The notes below the pieces were generated by a model. The model saw only the letters and a program-made list of their open reading frames with translations. It ran no database searches and had not been told where the DNA came from. This document shows positions 24,106 to 32,347 of a DNA stretch of 64,000 bases, in pieces (position 1 is the stretch's first letter; the number at the start of each line of letters is the position of its first letter). The stretch is from Allobosea sp. 47.2.35 (lineage in GTDB: Bacteria; Pseudomonadota; Alphaproteobacteria; Rhizobiales; Beijerinckiaceae): NCBI RefSeq assembly GCF_024655635.1, contig NZ_JANLGI010000009.1, positions 124,001 to 188,000 on the forward strand, read 5' to 3'. Made by a program: the position numbers and the translations under genes.

Positions 24106-26084
24106 GCCGCCTTCGCCGATGACGGCGCCTCCTGCCCGGCGACGGGGTAGATCTTGGCGTCACGCACCTTGACGCGTGCCGAGATCGCGCCCTTGCGGCC
24201 GTCCTCGAAGGTGACTTCTGTCGAGATATCGGCGGCCTCCGAGCCGTCATAGAGCGCCGTGACCAGCGGGGCGTAGCGCTCGGCGATGAAGCCGCGGCGG
24301 ACCTTCTGGGTGCGGGTCAATTCGCCGTCGTCGGCGTCCAGCTCCTTGTGCAAGATCAGGAAGCGCTTGATCTGCGCGCCGCCCATCATCGGCTCGGAGG
24401 CGAGCGAGCGGTTCACCTCGTCGACATGCTTGGCGATCATGTCATAGACGAGATCGTGGCCGGCGAGCTCCTGATAGGAGGCATAGACGACGTTGTTGCG
24501 CTCGGCCCAGTTGCCGACGGCGATGAGGTCGATGTTCAGCGCCACGGTCGCGTGGTCGCGGCCCTGGCCGAAGGCGACGGCCTCCTTGATGTTCGGATAG
24601 AATTTCAGCTTGTTCTCGATGTATTTCGGCGGGAACAGCTCGCCATTGGCGAGCTTGCCGACATCCTTGGCGCGGTCGATGATCTTGAGATGGCCGCCGT
24701 CGTCGAAGAAGCCGGCATCGCCGGAGCGGACATAGCCGTCTTCGGTCATGGTCTCTGCGGTCTTGTCCGGGTCCTTGTAGTAGCCGCCGAAGATCGAGGG
24801 TGAGCGGTAGAGCACCTCGCCATTGTCGTCGATGCGGATATCGACCATCGGCGCGGGCTTTCCGACCGTATCGGCCTTGATCTCGCCGTTCGGCTGCATG
24901 GTGATGTAGACCCCGGCCTCGGTCTGGCCGTAGAGCTGCTTCAGATTGATGCCGATGGAGCGATAGAAGCGGAAAAGCTCGGGGCCGATCGCCTCGCCCG
25001 CAGTGTAGCCGACCTTGATATTGGTCAGGCCGAAGCGGTTGCGCAGCGGGCCGTAGACCAGCCAGTCGCCGAGCTTGTAGAGCAGGCGGCCTTTCAGCGG
25101 CACGCTCTCACCGTTCAGGATCTGCTCGCCATAGCGCTTCGCGACGTCGAGGAAATAGTGGAACATCTTCCGCTTGAGCGCGCCGGCATCCTCCATGCGC
25201 ACCATGGTCACGGTCAGCATGTTCTCGAAGACGCGGGGCGGGGCGAAGGCATAGGTCGTGCCGACCTCGCGGCGGTCGTCGATCACCGTGTCCGGGCTTT
25301 CCGGGCAGTTGACGCAGAAGCCGGCCAGCATCGCCTGCGCATAGGAGAAGACGTGGTCGCCCACCCAGGCAATCGGCAGATAGGCGATGACCTCGTCGGT
25401 CTCGTTGAGCCCGTCGAAGCCGCAGCCGATCTCGGCGGCGATCAGCACGTTGTAGTGGCTGAGCATCACGCCCTTGGGCCGCCCGGTGGTGCCGGAGGTG
25501 TAGAGGATGATGCCGAGATCGGAACCCTGGCCCTGCTCCATCTCGCGGGCAAGTGCCGCCCCCGCTTGCGGGTCCTTCAATGCCCGGCCGCCGTCAGCGA
25601 TCACCGTCTCGATGGCGTGGAGCTTGCTATGGTCGTAGTCGCGCAAGCCGCGGGGCTCGTCATAGAGCATGTGCCGGAGATGCGGCAGGCGATCGGCGAT
25701 CGAGAGCAGCTTGTCGACCTGCTCCTGGTCCTGCACCACGGCAAAGACCGCCTCGGCATGGTCGAGGACATAGGCCATCTCCTCGGCGACGCCGTCGGCA
25801 TAGACCGGGACGGGAATCGCGCCGATCCATTGTGCCGCGCACATCGACCAGTAGAGCCGTGGCCGGTTCTGGCCGATGATCGCGACCTTCTCGCCGCGCT
25901 TCAGGCCGAGGTCCTGAAGACCCTTGGCGAAATTGCGGACGTGCTCGGCTACCTCCGCCCAGTTCCAGGACTGCCAGATGCCGAGATCCTTGTGGCGGAA
26001 GGCGACGCGCGAGGCGCGTTCCTTCGCGTTGCGCAACAGCAATTTCGGAAAGGTATCCGCCTGGCCGGCGGTGCCGCTTGCCAC
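24102..26084 (-). CDS. Long-chain acyl-CoA synthetase-like AMP-binding ligase
   Basis: 660 residues, similar to long-chain fatty-acid-CoA ligases. P-loop ILYTSGTTGRPKGVML, GYTAGEAIGPELFRFYRSIG, adenylate motif YGQTEAGVYI, the A8 hinge RSGDAGFFDDGGHLKIIDRAKD and a modified A10 region in the C-terminal part. It forms an acyl-adenylate and then an acyl-CoA. The start is GTG 26084, preceded by GGGAGA. It heads the seven-gene operon (ligase, livG, livH, livM, binding protein, livF, PaaK-like), so the transported acid is probably trapped as its CoA ester on entry. Confidence 0.9.
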   Translation of the reverse strand: MASGTAGQADTFPKLLLRNAKERASRVAFRHKDLGIWQSWNWAEVAEHVRNFAKGLQDLGLKRGEKVAIIGQNRPRLYWSMCAAQWIGAIPVPVYADGVAEEMAYVLDHAEAVFAVVQDQEQVDKLLSIADRLPHLRHMLYDEPRGLRDYDHSKLHAIETVIADGGRALKDPQAGAALAREMEQGQGSDLGIILYTSGTTGRPKGVMLSHYNVLIAAEIGCGFDGLNETDEVIAYLPIAWVGDHVFSYAQAMLAGFCVNCPESPDTVIDDRREVGTTYAFAPPRVFENMLTVTMVRMEDAGALKRKMFHYFLDVAKRYGEQILNGESVPLKGRLLYKLGDWLVYGPLRNRFGLTNIKVGYTAGEAIGPELFRFYRSIGINLKQLYGQTEAGVYITMQPNGEIKADTVGKPAPMVDIRIDDNGEVLYRSPSIFGGYYKDPDKTAETMTEDGYVRSGDAGFFDDGGHLKIIDRAKDVGKLANGELFPPKYIENKLKFYPNIKEAVAFGQGRDHATVALNIDLIAVGNWAERNNVVYASYQELAGHDLVYDMIAKHVDEVNRSLASEPMMGGAQIKRFLILHKELDADDGELTRTQKVRRGFIAERYAPLVTALYDGSEAADISTEVTFEDGRKGAISARVKVRDAKIYPVAGQEAPSSAKAA

Positions 26085-26197
26085 GATTGCGTTCTCCCTG
26101 TCGAGCCGCCATGCGTCGTGGCGACTTCCGCGGGCCGGTTTCCGGCCTCGTTCTCATGCAAGACTTGCAGGCGGCCATCATCCTTGCAAGGACCCGC

Positions 26198-26231
26198 TTG
26201 ACAGACAATTCGCCTTTTGGTGACTATTGTC
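26198..26231. promoter_or_regulatory. Inverted repeat GACAAT-N16-ATTGTC with a TTGACA box, VOC / ligase divergent region
   Basis: GACAAT (26204-26209) and ATTGTC (26226-26231) are perfect complements in the 273-bp gap between the divergent ligase operon and the VOC gene. TTGACA at 26198 overlaps the left arm. It could be an operator over a plus-strand promoter; evidence is limited to symmetry and place. Confidence 0.3.
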
Positions 26232-26357
26232 CCGCCGAAGTCTGCTCCTCACGCAGATTTGTTGCGTGCGCTTTTGCTTCGGCTCTGATTTTCCTCACGA
26301 ATTCGACAGATTGAATCGGCGGGCGGAACCGCGCCCGCGGTGGCGGCGGACCGACTC

Positions 26358-26756
26358 ATGCTTCATCATCTGTCTTTCGGCGTTTTCGATATCGAGCGCG
26401 CCTGCGCCTTTTACGACGCGGTGCTGGCGCCGCTTGGTTATGTCAGGGTCTGGCAGGACCTGCGCCCGGGTGAGACAGGACAGGCGGTCGGCTACGGTGT
26501 GCCCGGGGGTGGCGACAAGCTCGCGCTGAAGCACCGGCCGGAAGGGCAGCGGCCGCCGGGGCCGGGCTTCCATTTGGCCTTCGCCGCGCCTGATCGCGGG
26601 GCGGTCGACCGGTTCCATGAGGAAGCGCTTCGGCAGGGCGGACGCGACAATGGCGCGCCTGGCCTGCGCACGCATTACGGGCCGCATTACTACGCTGCCT
26701 TCGTGGTCGATCCTGACGGCTATGCGATCGAGGCGGTGTTCAACGCGCCGGTTTAG
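26358..26756 (+). CDS. VOC (glyoxalase/bleomycin-resistance) family protein
   Basis: 132 residues with the two beta-alpha-beta-beta-beta modules of the vicinal-oxygen-chelate fold: MLHHLSFGVFDIERACAFYD at the start, GFHLAFAAPDRGAVDRFH in the middle and YAAFVVDPDGYAIEAVF at the end. Metal-ligand positions are plausible at His near residue 3, His in the middle module and Glu at the end. Its reaction (isomerase, dioxygenase, resistance) is not predictable. ATG 26358 gives the canonical N-terminus; GTG 26340 in frame is an alternative. Confidence 0.88.
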   Translation: MLHHLSFGVFDIERACAFYDAVLAPLGYVRVWQDLRPGETGQAVGYGVPGGGDKLALKHRPEGQRPPGPGFHLAFAAPDRGAVDRFHEEALRQGGRDNGAPGLRTHYGPHYYAAFVVDPDGYAIEAVFNAPV

Positions 26757-26920
26757 CGGCTTTCAACGAACGCCGACGCCATCAGCATCTTAAAAGCGAT
26801 CGAGGGCCGCTTCGCAAAAACAACGGTAGTCCACCACTTGTCGGCCCTAACCATGAAGTGACCAGCGCATCGGCTCGCGCCCCGTTGCCGGCTAGAAAAG
26901 AGTCGTGCCACTGTGCCGGA

Positions 26921-27208
26921 ATGACTTCGATATCAGATCAAGGACGGCTTTGGCTTGCGGCTGGTAAGCGCATGGGATTTGAGGTCGTTGCACCTTGCAA
27001 GATCACGCTCGGTGACGGCTCATTGGTCGAAGCTACCGCTCTAGTGAAAGTCGGGCCACCCAACGGAATGGTGGTCGATCCTGACTGGCGCGTCATCAAA
27101 CCCTTCGCTGAGAAACTTTTCGCGGAAGACTTCGGCTACTCAGCAATAGAGATCAGCGAGAACGACGAAGACCTGGTCGATGTAATCCGCGACTGGAGTG
27201 GAGACTGA
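26921..27208 (+). CDS. Hypothetical protein, 95 aa
   Basis: Not recognised. The ORF from ATG 26921 encodes a soluble, acidic-ended protein (it closes with ENDEDLVDVIRDWSGD) without signal peptide or membrane segment. The middle, KITLGDGSLVEATALVKVGPPNGMVVDPDW, looks like a small beta-rich module. An in-frame GTG at 26858 is an alternative start. The surrounding 26757-27320 sequence is visibly less GC-rich and less biased in codon use than flanking genes, so recent acquisition or a decaying gene is possible. It is not in an operon with its neighbours. Confidence 0.55.
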   Translation: MTSISDQGRLWLAAGKRMGFEVVAPCKITLGDGSLVEATALVKVGPPNGMVVDPDWRVIKPFAEKLFAEDFGYSAIEISENDEDLVDVIRDWSGD

Positions 27209-27320
27209 CAACACCCCTCCATGTGCCACTTAGCCATAGGTGTCGGGCGACTGCTATGGCTCAATAGAGAGCCCCTCATGGGCGACAAGCTACCGGGGGC
27301 GTGGCGCGCTGCCCTTGAGA

Positions 27321-27518
27321 TCAGCGCCGAGGCTTCGTGTTGCGTGCAGTCGCACCACCCAACACATGCCGATCCATATTGATCTTCACCGGCTTGCAGG
27401 TGTGGAAGGGATCGAGCCAATTGCCCCAGAGACGACGGGCGATCTCGGACTGCGCGGCAGCGTATTCGACGATCTGGTCGTTGACCCGTTTCGTCATGAG
27501 GTCGAGGAGGCCAAACAT
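27321..27518 (-). CDS. Small hypothetical protein, 65 aa
   Basis: Not recognised. An ATG at 27518 follows GAAAGGAACC at good spacing. The peptide starts MFGLLDLMTKRVNDQIVEYA, is amphipathic and helical in the first half, includes RRLWGNWLDPF, and ends in a basic tail ARNTKPRR. It lies 78 bp after the Crp/Fnr gene on the same strand and might be co-transcribed with it. Its reality rests on the ribosome binding site and sensible composition only. Confidence 0.45.
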   Translation of the reverse strand: MFGLLDLMTKRVNDQIVEYAAAQSEIARRLWGNWLDPFHTCKPVKINMDRHVLGGATARNTKPRR

Positions 27519-27596
27519 GGCGGCGGTTCCTTTCTCAGCCCTAGCTGTTCAGGAGAAGGAACGCGCGAAACGCGATTTGGTGCCCTGCAGCAATGT

Positions 27597-28271
27597 TCAA
27601 CCTTCGTAGCGGGCGAGCTTGTCGAGGTCGCGGATGGTGATGCTGCCGTGTCCGAGCTCGATCAGGCCGAGATCGGCGAGCTTCGCCAGGCCCTGATTGG
27701 CCATTTGCCGGGAGATGCCGGCGAGCATGCCCAGTTCCTCCTGCGATATCGCCAATGTGCGGCCGAGATCGGGATAGAGGATCGGGTTGAACAGCCAGGC
27801 GAGGTTGCGGGCGAGGCGACCGGTGGAATCAAGCGTGCGCTCGGTTTCGGCCAGCGAGATGAACTGGGCGAGGCGCTCGTTGAACTGGTGGACGAGGAAG
27901 CGATTGAACGCGGCCGAATGCTCGAACAGCCAGAGGAAGGTTGAGCGCCGCATCAGCGCAATCCGCGACTCGCGCAGCGCCACCAGCTCGTAGCGGCGTG
28001 CCTCGGCCTTGATCACGGTGCCCTCTCCGAACCAGGCTCCCGTGCGCAGACCGGCGAGGGTCGCCGATTTTCCGGTCTTCGAGGTCGTCGCCATCTTGAC
28101 CAGCCCCTCGGCGACACCGGTCCATGCCTCCAGCCGGTCGCCGACATGGCAGATCGAGGCACCCTTGCCGTAACTCTTGAAGGAGATGCCGCGTCGCGCC
28201 TCCTCGAACTCTGCCTCCGCCAGATCATGGGACCAGGAGGCGATGGCACGCAGTTCCTCGGGGGTGATCAA
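27597..28271 (-). CDS. Crp/Fnr family transcriptional regulator
   Basis: 224 residues. An N-terminal cyclic-nucleotide-binding-like beta-roll (FKSYGKGASICHVGDRLEAWTGVAEGLVKM, LRTGAWFGEGTVI) is followed by the dimer helix and a C-terminal winged helix with ISQEELGMLAGISRQMANQGLAKLADLGLIEL. No N-terminal Cys cluster is present, so it is not an Fnr-type oxygen sensor. Residues that bind cAMP in CRP (RxS motif) are not evident. The start appears to be TTG 28271; the exact start is uncertain. Target genes are not evident in the window. Confidence 0.87.
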   Translation of the reverse strand: MITPEELRAIASWSHDLAEAEFEEARRGISFKSYGKGASICHVGDRLEAWTGVAEGLVKMATTSKTGKSATLAGLRTGAWFGEGTVIKAEARRYELVALRESRIALMRRSTFLWLFEHSAAFNRFLVHQFNERLAQFISLAETERTLDSTGRLARNLAWLFNPILYPDLGRTLAISQEELGMLAGISRQMANQGLAKLADLGLIELGHGSITIRDLDKLARYEG

Positions 28272-28354
28272 GATGGGGTTATCCGGGCAATGGGCGGTTG
28301 GCAGCAGTATGGGCTGCGAGGGCAGCCGGACTCAAGCTGAACCAAAGAGGCGCA

Positions 28355-28511
28355 GGGAACCCTCTCCCGTAGGGAGAGGGCAGGGTGAGGGGTAGGCCGC
28401 TCACCGTCCTTGCCGTGAGGTAGTCGCTGCGCAGCGGTGAAGTTGGTGCCTCACTGGTCCAACGGCCTACGCCTCACCCCGGCCCCTTTCTCTATGGGAG
28501 AGGGGTTCCCC
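28355..28511. repeat. 157-bp imperfect inverted repeat
   Basis: The arms run GGGAACCCTCTCCC...GGGTGAGGGGTAGGCCG and CGGCCTACGCCTCACCCC...GGGAGAGGGGTTCCC, facing each other around a GC-rich centre. Both sides also hold internal CTCTCCC/GGGAGAG complements. It occupies the gap between the Crp/Fnr start and the stop of the oxidoreductase gene. Similar CTCTCCC-GGGTGAGG palindromes are widespread in proteobacterial genomes. Confidence 0.75.
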
Positions 28512-28515
28512 CGCC

Positions 28516-31500
28516 CTATTCGGCCGCCTGGGGCAGGGCCGCGGAAGGAGAGCCGTCTCGCAACTGCTTGAGTAACACCGCTTCCTCTGCCTTCGCGGCC
28601 TTGAGATGCCGTTCCTTGACATGGCCAAAGCCGCGGATCTTCGCGGGTATCGCGGCCAGCGCCACGCAGAGCGCGTGGTTCTCGGCCGCGAGACGGGTCA
28701 GCAACTCGTTCAACAGGGCCTCGTAATCCTCGATCAGCCGGCGCTCGGTGCGGCGCTCCTCGGTACGGCCGAAGAGGTCGAAGGCGGTGCCGCGCAGGCC
28801 CTTGAGCTTTGCCAGCATCGAGAAGGCACCCATCATCCACGGACCGAAGCTCATCTTGCGCGGCAGGCCGGTATTGGGGTCGCGTCGTGCCAGCAGCGGC
28901 GGGGCAAGGTGGAACTCGTAGCGTAGCGGCGTGCCGTCGCCGGCTTCTGCCTCGAAGGTGGCAGTGACCTGCTTGCGGAAGGCGCCGTCGCTGTAAAGCC
29001 GCGCGACCTCGTATTCGTCTTTATAGGCCATCAGCTTGAATAGATTGCGGGCGACGGCGTCGCTCAGCGCCGTCTGGCCGGACATCACCGCCGCCTCGCG
29101 CGTCTGCGCGCGAGCGACGAGATGGCGATAGCGCGCCGCATAGGCCGCGTTCTGATAGGCGGTGAGGAAGGCGATGCGGCGCTCGATGGTCTCTTCCAGC
29201 GTCTGGGAGAGCTGGCGGGCGGGCGTCGCCGCCTTGCTCTGCGAGAGGAGCCCGGCGAGCGCTTGCGGGTCATGCGCGGCGCGGCGGCCGAGCTCGAAGG
29301 CCTGCTTGTTCATGGCGACGGCTTCGCCATTGAGCTCGACCGCCTTGAGCAGCGCCTCGCGAGAGAGCGGCACAGCCCCGAGCTGCCAGGCATGGCCGAG
29401 CATGAACATATTGGCGGCGATGGCATTGCCGAGAAAGGCGACCGCTGCGGCGGTCGCATCGATGAAATGCGTCTGCTCGCGGCCGGCGGCTCCGAGGATC
29501 GCGCGCTTCAGGCGCTCGGTCGGCAGCGAGAAATCGGCATTGCGGGTGAAGTCGCCCGGCAGGCTCTCTGCCGTGTTGACGATGACTGTGCCGCGTTCGG
29601 GCCTGATCGCGCCGAGCACCTTCTTCGAGCCGGTGACGGTCAAGTCGCAGCCCAGCACGAGATCGGCCTGTCCCGCGGTGACGCGGATGGCATGGATATC
29701 GTCCGGATGCGGCGCGAGCTTGACATGGCTGAAGACCGCGCCGCCCTTCTGGGCGAGGCCGGCCATGTCGATCATGCCGCAGCCCTTGCCTTCGAGATGC
29801 GCGGCCATGCCGAGAATCGCGCCGATGGTGACGACGCCCGTGCCGCCGACGCCGGTGACGATCACCGCGAAGCTGCGATCGAGCGCCGGCACTAGCGGTT
29901 CGGGCAGTTCAGTTTCGCCGAGTGCCGCGGCATCGAGCCGGAGCGGATCGGCCTTCCTGGGCTTCGCGCCGTGCACGGTGACGAAGGAAGGGCAAAAACC
30001 CTTCACGCAGGAGAAGTCCTTGTTGCAGTTCGACTGGTCGATCTGGCGCTTCCGGCCGAATTCGGTTTCGAGCGGCTGGACGGAGACGCAGTTCGACTGC
30101 ACGCCGCAATCGCCGCAGCCTTCGCAGACCAGTTCGTTGACGATGATGCGCTTGTCGGGATCGGGATAAGCGCCGCGCTTGCGTCGGCGGCGCTTCTCGG
30201 TGGCGCAGGTCTGATCGTAGAGCAGGAGCGAGACGCCGGAGGTTCCGGCGAGCTCGCGCTGGACGGCGTCGAGCTCGTCGCGATGGTGCAGCGTCGTGCC
30301 GGCCGGCCATTGCGTGCCCGGCGGATATTTGCCGGGGTCGTCGCTGACGACGGCGATACGGGCGACGCCTTCGGCCGCGACCTGCCGCGCCATCTGGTCG
30401 GGCGAGAGATGGCCTTCGGCCTGCTGGCCGCCGGTCATCGCGACCGCGTCGTTATAGAGCAGCTTGTAGGTGATCGTGACGCCCGACGCGACGGCCCAGC
30501 GGATCGCGAGCGAGCCGGAATGGGTATAGGTGCCGTCGCCGAGATTCTGGAAGACATGGCCGCGCTTCGAGAACGGCGCTTCGCCGACCCAGTTCGCGCC
30601 CTCGCCGCCCATCTGGGTGAAGCCCGCCGTGTCGCGGTCCATCCACTGAACCATGTAATGGCAGCCGATGCCGGCATAGGCGCGCGAGCCCTCGGGCACG
30701 ACGGTCGAGGAATTATGCGGGCAGCCCGAGCAGAAATAGGGCGTGCGCCGCGCGATCTCCTGCGCCTCGGCGAGGCGGCCCTGCGCCGCCGCGATCTCCT
30801 CCAGCCGGGCGCGTAAGGCGGGGTCATCGCGGTATTGCAGCAGGCGTCCGCCCAGTGCGATGGCGATGTCGTTGGGGTCGAGCGCGCCGTGGACAGGGAA
30901 GAGCCAGTCGCCGTTCTCGTCCTTCTTGCCGATCACCATCGGCTGGTGCTTGGCGCCGTAAAGCTCCTCGCGAACCTGAACCTCAATCAGCGAGCGTTTT
31001 TCCTCGACCACCATGATCAGGTCGAGTCCCTTGGCAAAGGCCTTCAGCTCGGCCGGGTCGATCGGCCAGGGGCAGGCGAGCTTGAACAGGCGGATGCCGA
31101 GGTCATTGGCGCGGACCTCGTCGATGCCGAGATCGGCGAGCGCCTGCTGCACGTCGAGATAGGATTTGCCGACGGTGGCGATGCCGATGCGCGGCTTCTT
31201 GCCGCCATGGCTGACGATGCGGTTCAGCTTGTTGGCGCGCAGATAGGCCAGCATCGCGTCGCGCTTGTAGAGATGCATCCGGCGCTCCTGCTCGACGAAA
31301 TCGAGCTCGCGGCGGATGGCGAGGCCGCCGGGCGGCGGGGTGTAATCGGTCGGCGTGACGATCGTGACGCGGTCGAGCGAGCCGTCGACCGAGGCGGTCG
31401 ATTCGATGTTGTCCTTGACGCATTTGATGCCGACCCAGACCGAGGCGAAGCGCGAGAGCGCGATGCCGTGCAGGCCGTAATCGATGATCTCCTGCACGCC

Positions 31501-32073
31501 GGCCGGGTTCAGGATCGGCATCATCCGGTCGACCAGCACGAACTCGGTCTGATGGGCGTTGGTCGAGGATTCCGCCGTGTGGTCGTCGCCCATCAGGCAG
31601 ATGACGCCGCCCTTGGGATCGGTGCCGGCCATGTTGCCGTGGCGGAAGACATCGCCGGAACGGTCGACACCCGGGCCCTTGCCGTACCAGAGAGCGAAGA
31701 CGCCGTCGTGCTTGCCTTCGCCACTCAGGCCCGCCTGCTGCGTGCCCCAGATCGCGGTCGCGGCGAGGTCCTCGTTCAAGCCCGGCTGGAAGACGATGTT
31801 CGCGGCCTTCAGGGGCTTGGACGCCCGCATCAATTGCTGGTCGAGCCCGCCGAGCGGGGAGCCGCGATAGCCGGAGACGAAGCCGGCGGTGTCGAGCCCG
31901 GCCTGCCGGTCGCGCTCGCGTTGCATCAGCAGCATGCGGGCGACGGCCTGCGTGCCGGTGAGGAAAACCTCGCGCTTCCCGAGATCATATTTGTCGTCGA
32001 GCGCGACCTCGCGCAGCCCGGTCTGGCGCAGCGCCCCCGCCTCGGTGCCGGATTTCCGTGGTGCTTCGGCCAT
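28516..32073 (-). CDS. Indolepyruvate ferredoxin oxidoreductase-family protein (fused alpha and beta subunits)
   Basis: 1185 residues, a single-chain version of the archaeal IorAB enzymes. It oxidatively decarboxylates aryl-2-oxoacids (indolepyruvate, phenylpyruvate) to aryl-acetyl-CoA using thiamine diphosphate and reduced carriers. Visible are the N-terminal pyrimidine-type domain (GYRGSPLGGLDQQL near 70), TPP-binding motif with GDGTYTHSGSLAIRWAV, CxxC clusters ELVCEGCGDCGVQSNCVSV and CNKDFSCVKGFCPSF, and the C-terminal gamma-type domain (TGVGGTGVVTIGAILGMAA). The GTG/ATG near 32073 is the start. Upstream lies a perfect 9-bp inverted repeat (32149-32171), a likely operator. Confidence 0.92.
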   Translation of the reverse strand: MAEAPRKSGTEAGALRQTGLREVALDDKYDLGKREVFLTGTQAVARMLLMQRERDRQAGLDTAGFVSGYRGSPLGGLDQQLMRASKPLKAANIVFQPGLNEDLAATAIWGTQQAGLSGEGKHDGVFALWYGKGPGVDRSGDVFRHGNMAGTDPKGGVICLMGDDHTAESSTNAHQTEFVLVDRMMPILNPAGVQEIIDYGLHGIALSRFASVWVGIKCVKDNIESTASVDGSLDRVTIVTPTDYTPPPGGLAIRRELDFVEQERRMHLYKRDAMLAYLRANKLNRIVSHGGKKPRIGIATVGKSYLDVQQALADLGIDEVRANDLGIRLFKLACPWPIDPAELKAFAKGLDLIMVVEEKRSLIEVQVREELYGAKHQPMVIGKKDENGDWLFPVHGALDPNDIAIALGGRLLQYRDDPALRARLEEIAAAQGRLAEAQEIARRTPYFCSGCPHNSSTVVPEGSRAYAGIGCHYMVQWMDRDTAGFTQMGGEGANWVGEAPFSKRGHVFQNLGDGTYTHSGSLAIRWAVASGVTITYKLLYNDAVAMTGGQQAEGHLSPDQMARQVAAEGVARIAVVSDDPGKYPPGTQWPAGTTLHHRDELDAVQRELAGTSGVSLLLYDQTCATEKRRRRKRGAYPDPDKRIIVNELVCEGCGDCGVQSNCVSVQPLETEFGRKRQIDQSNCNKDFSCVKGFCPSFVTVHGAKPRKADPLRLDAAALGETELPEPLVPALDRSFAVIVTGVGGTGVVTIGAILGMAAHLEGKGCGMIDMAGLAQKGGAVFSHVKLAPHPDDIHAIRVTAGQADLVLGCDLTVTGSKKVLGAIRPERGTVIVNTAESLPGDFTRNADFSLPTERLKRAILGAAGREQTHFIDATAAAVAFLGNAIAANMFMLGHAWQLGAVPLSREALLKAVELNGEAVAMNKQAFELGRRAAHDPQALAGLLSQSKAATPARQLSQTLEETIERRIAFLTAYQNAAYAARYRHLVARAQTREAAVMSGQTALSDAVARNLFKLMAYKDEYEVARLYSDGAFRKQVTATFEAEAGDGTPLRYEFHLAPPLLARRDPNTGLPRKMSFGPWMMGAFSMLAKLKGLRGTAFDLFGRTEERRTERRLIEDYEALLNELLTRLAAENHALCVALAAIPAKIRGFGHVKERHLKAAKAEEAVLLKQLRDGSPSAALPQAAE

Positions 32074-32148
32074 GTTCGGCCTCCCGGATCATCGTTCCCG
32101 CCGACGGGCCGGTGATCCCGGCCTCATGCTTCGCCATCTCCGCGGCGA

Positions 32149-32171
32149 ATATGTCAGTAAGGCTGACATAT
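32149..32171. promoter_or_regulatory. Perfect inverted repeat upstream of the ferredoxin oxidoreductase gene (operator)
   Basis: ATATGTCAG (32149-32157) and CTGACATAT (32163-32171) flank a 5-bp centre. The size and symmetry suit a TetR-like repressor. It lies 76 bp upstream of the oxidoreductase start and 177 bp from the divergent DUF1007 gene. No TetR gene is adjacent, so the regulator would be encoded elsewhere. Confidence 0.6.
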
Positions 32172-32347
32172 CGACCGGAGGCGGTCAATTGATCTGGTAT
32201 CATTCCAGTTTTCGGGGCCGGGTCCAGAGATTTGCGGGAACGGCCGGTGCGCGTCCTGCGGGAGGCGCCGCGATTTGGCCCTGTTTGCCGGGGATGGCTG
32301 TCGCAGCGATCAGGCGTGACGAAGCGCCCGTTGACGATCGCTTCACC

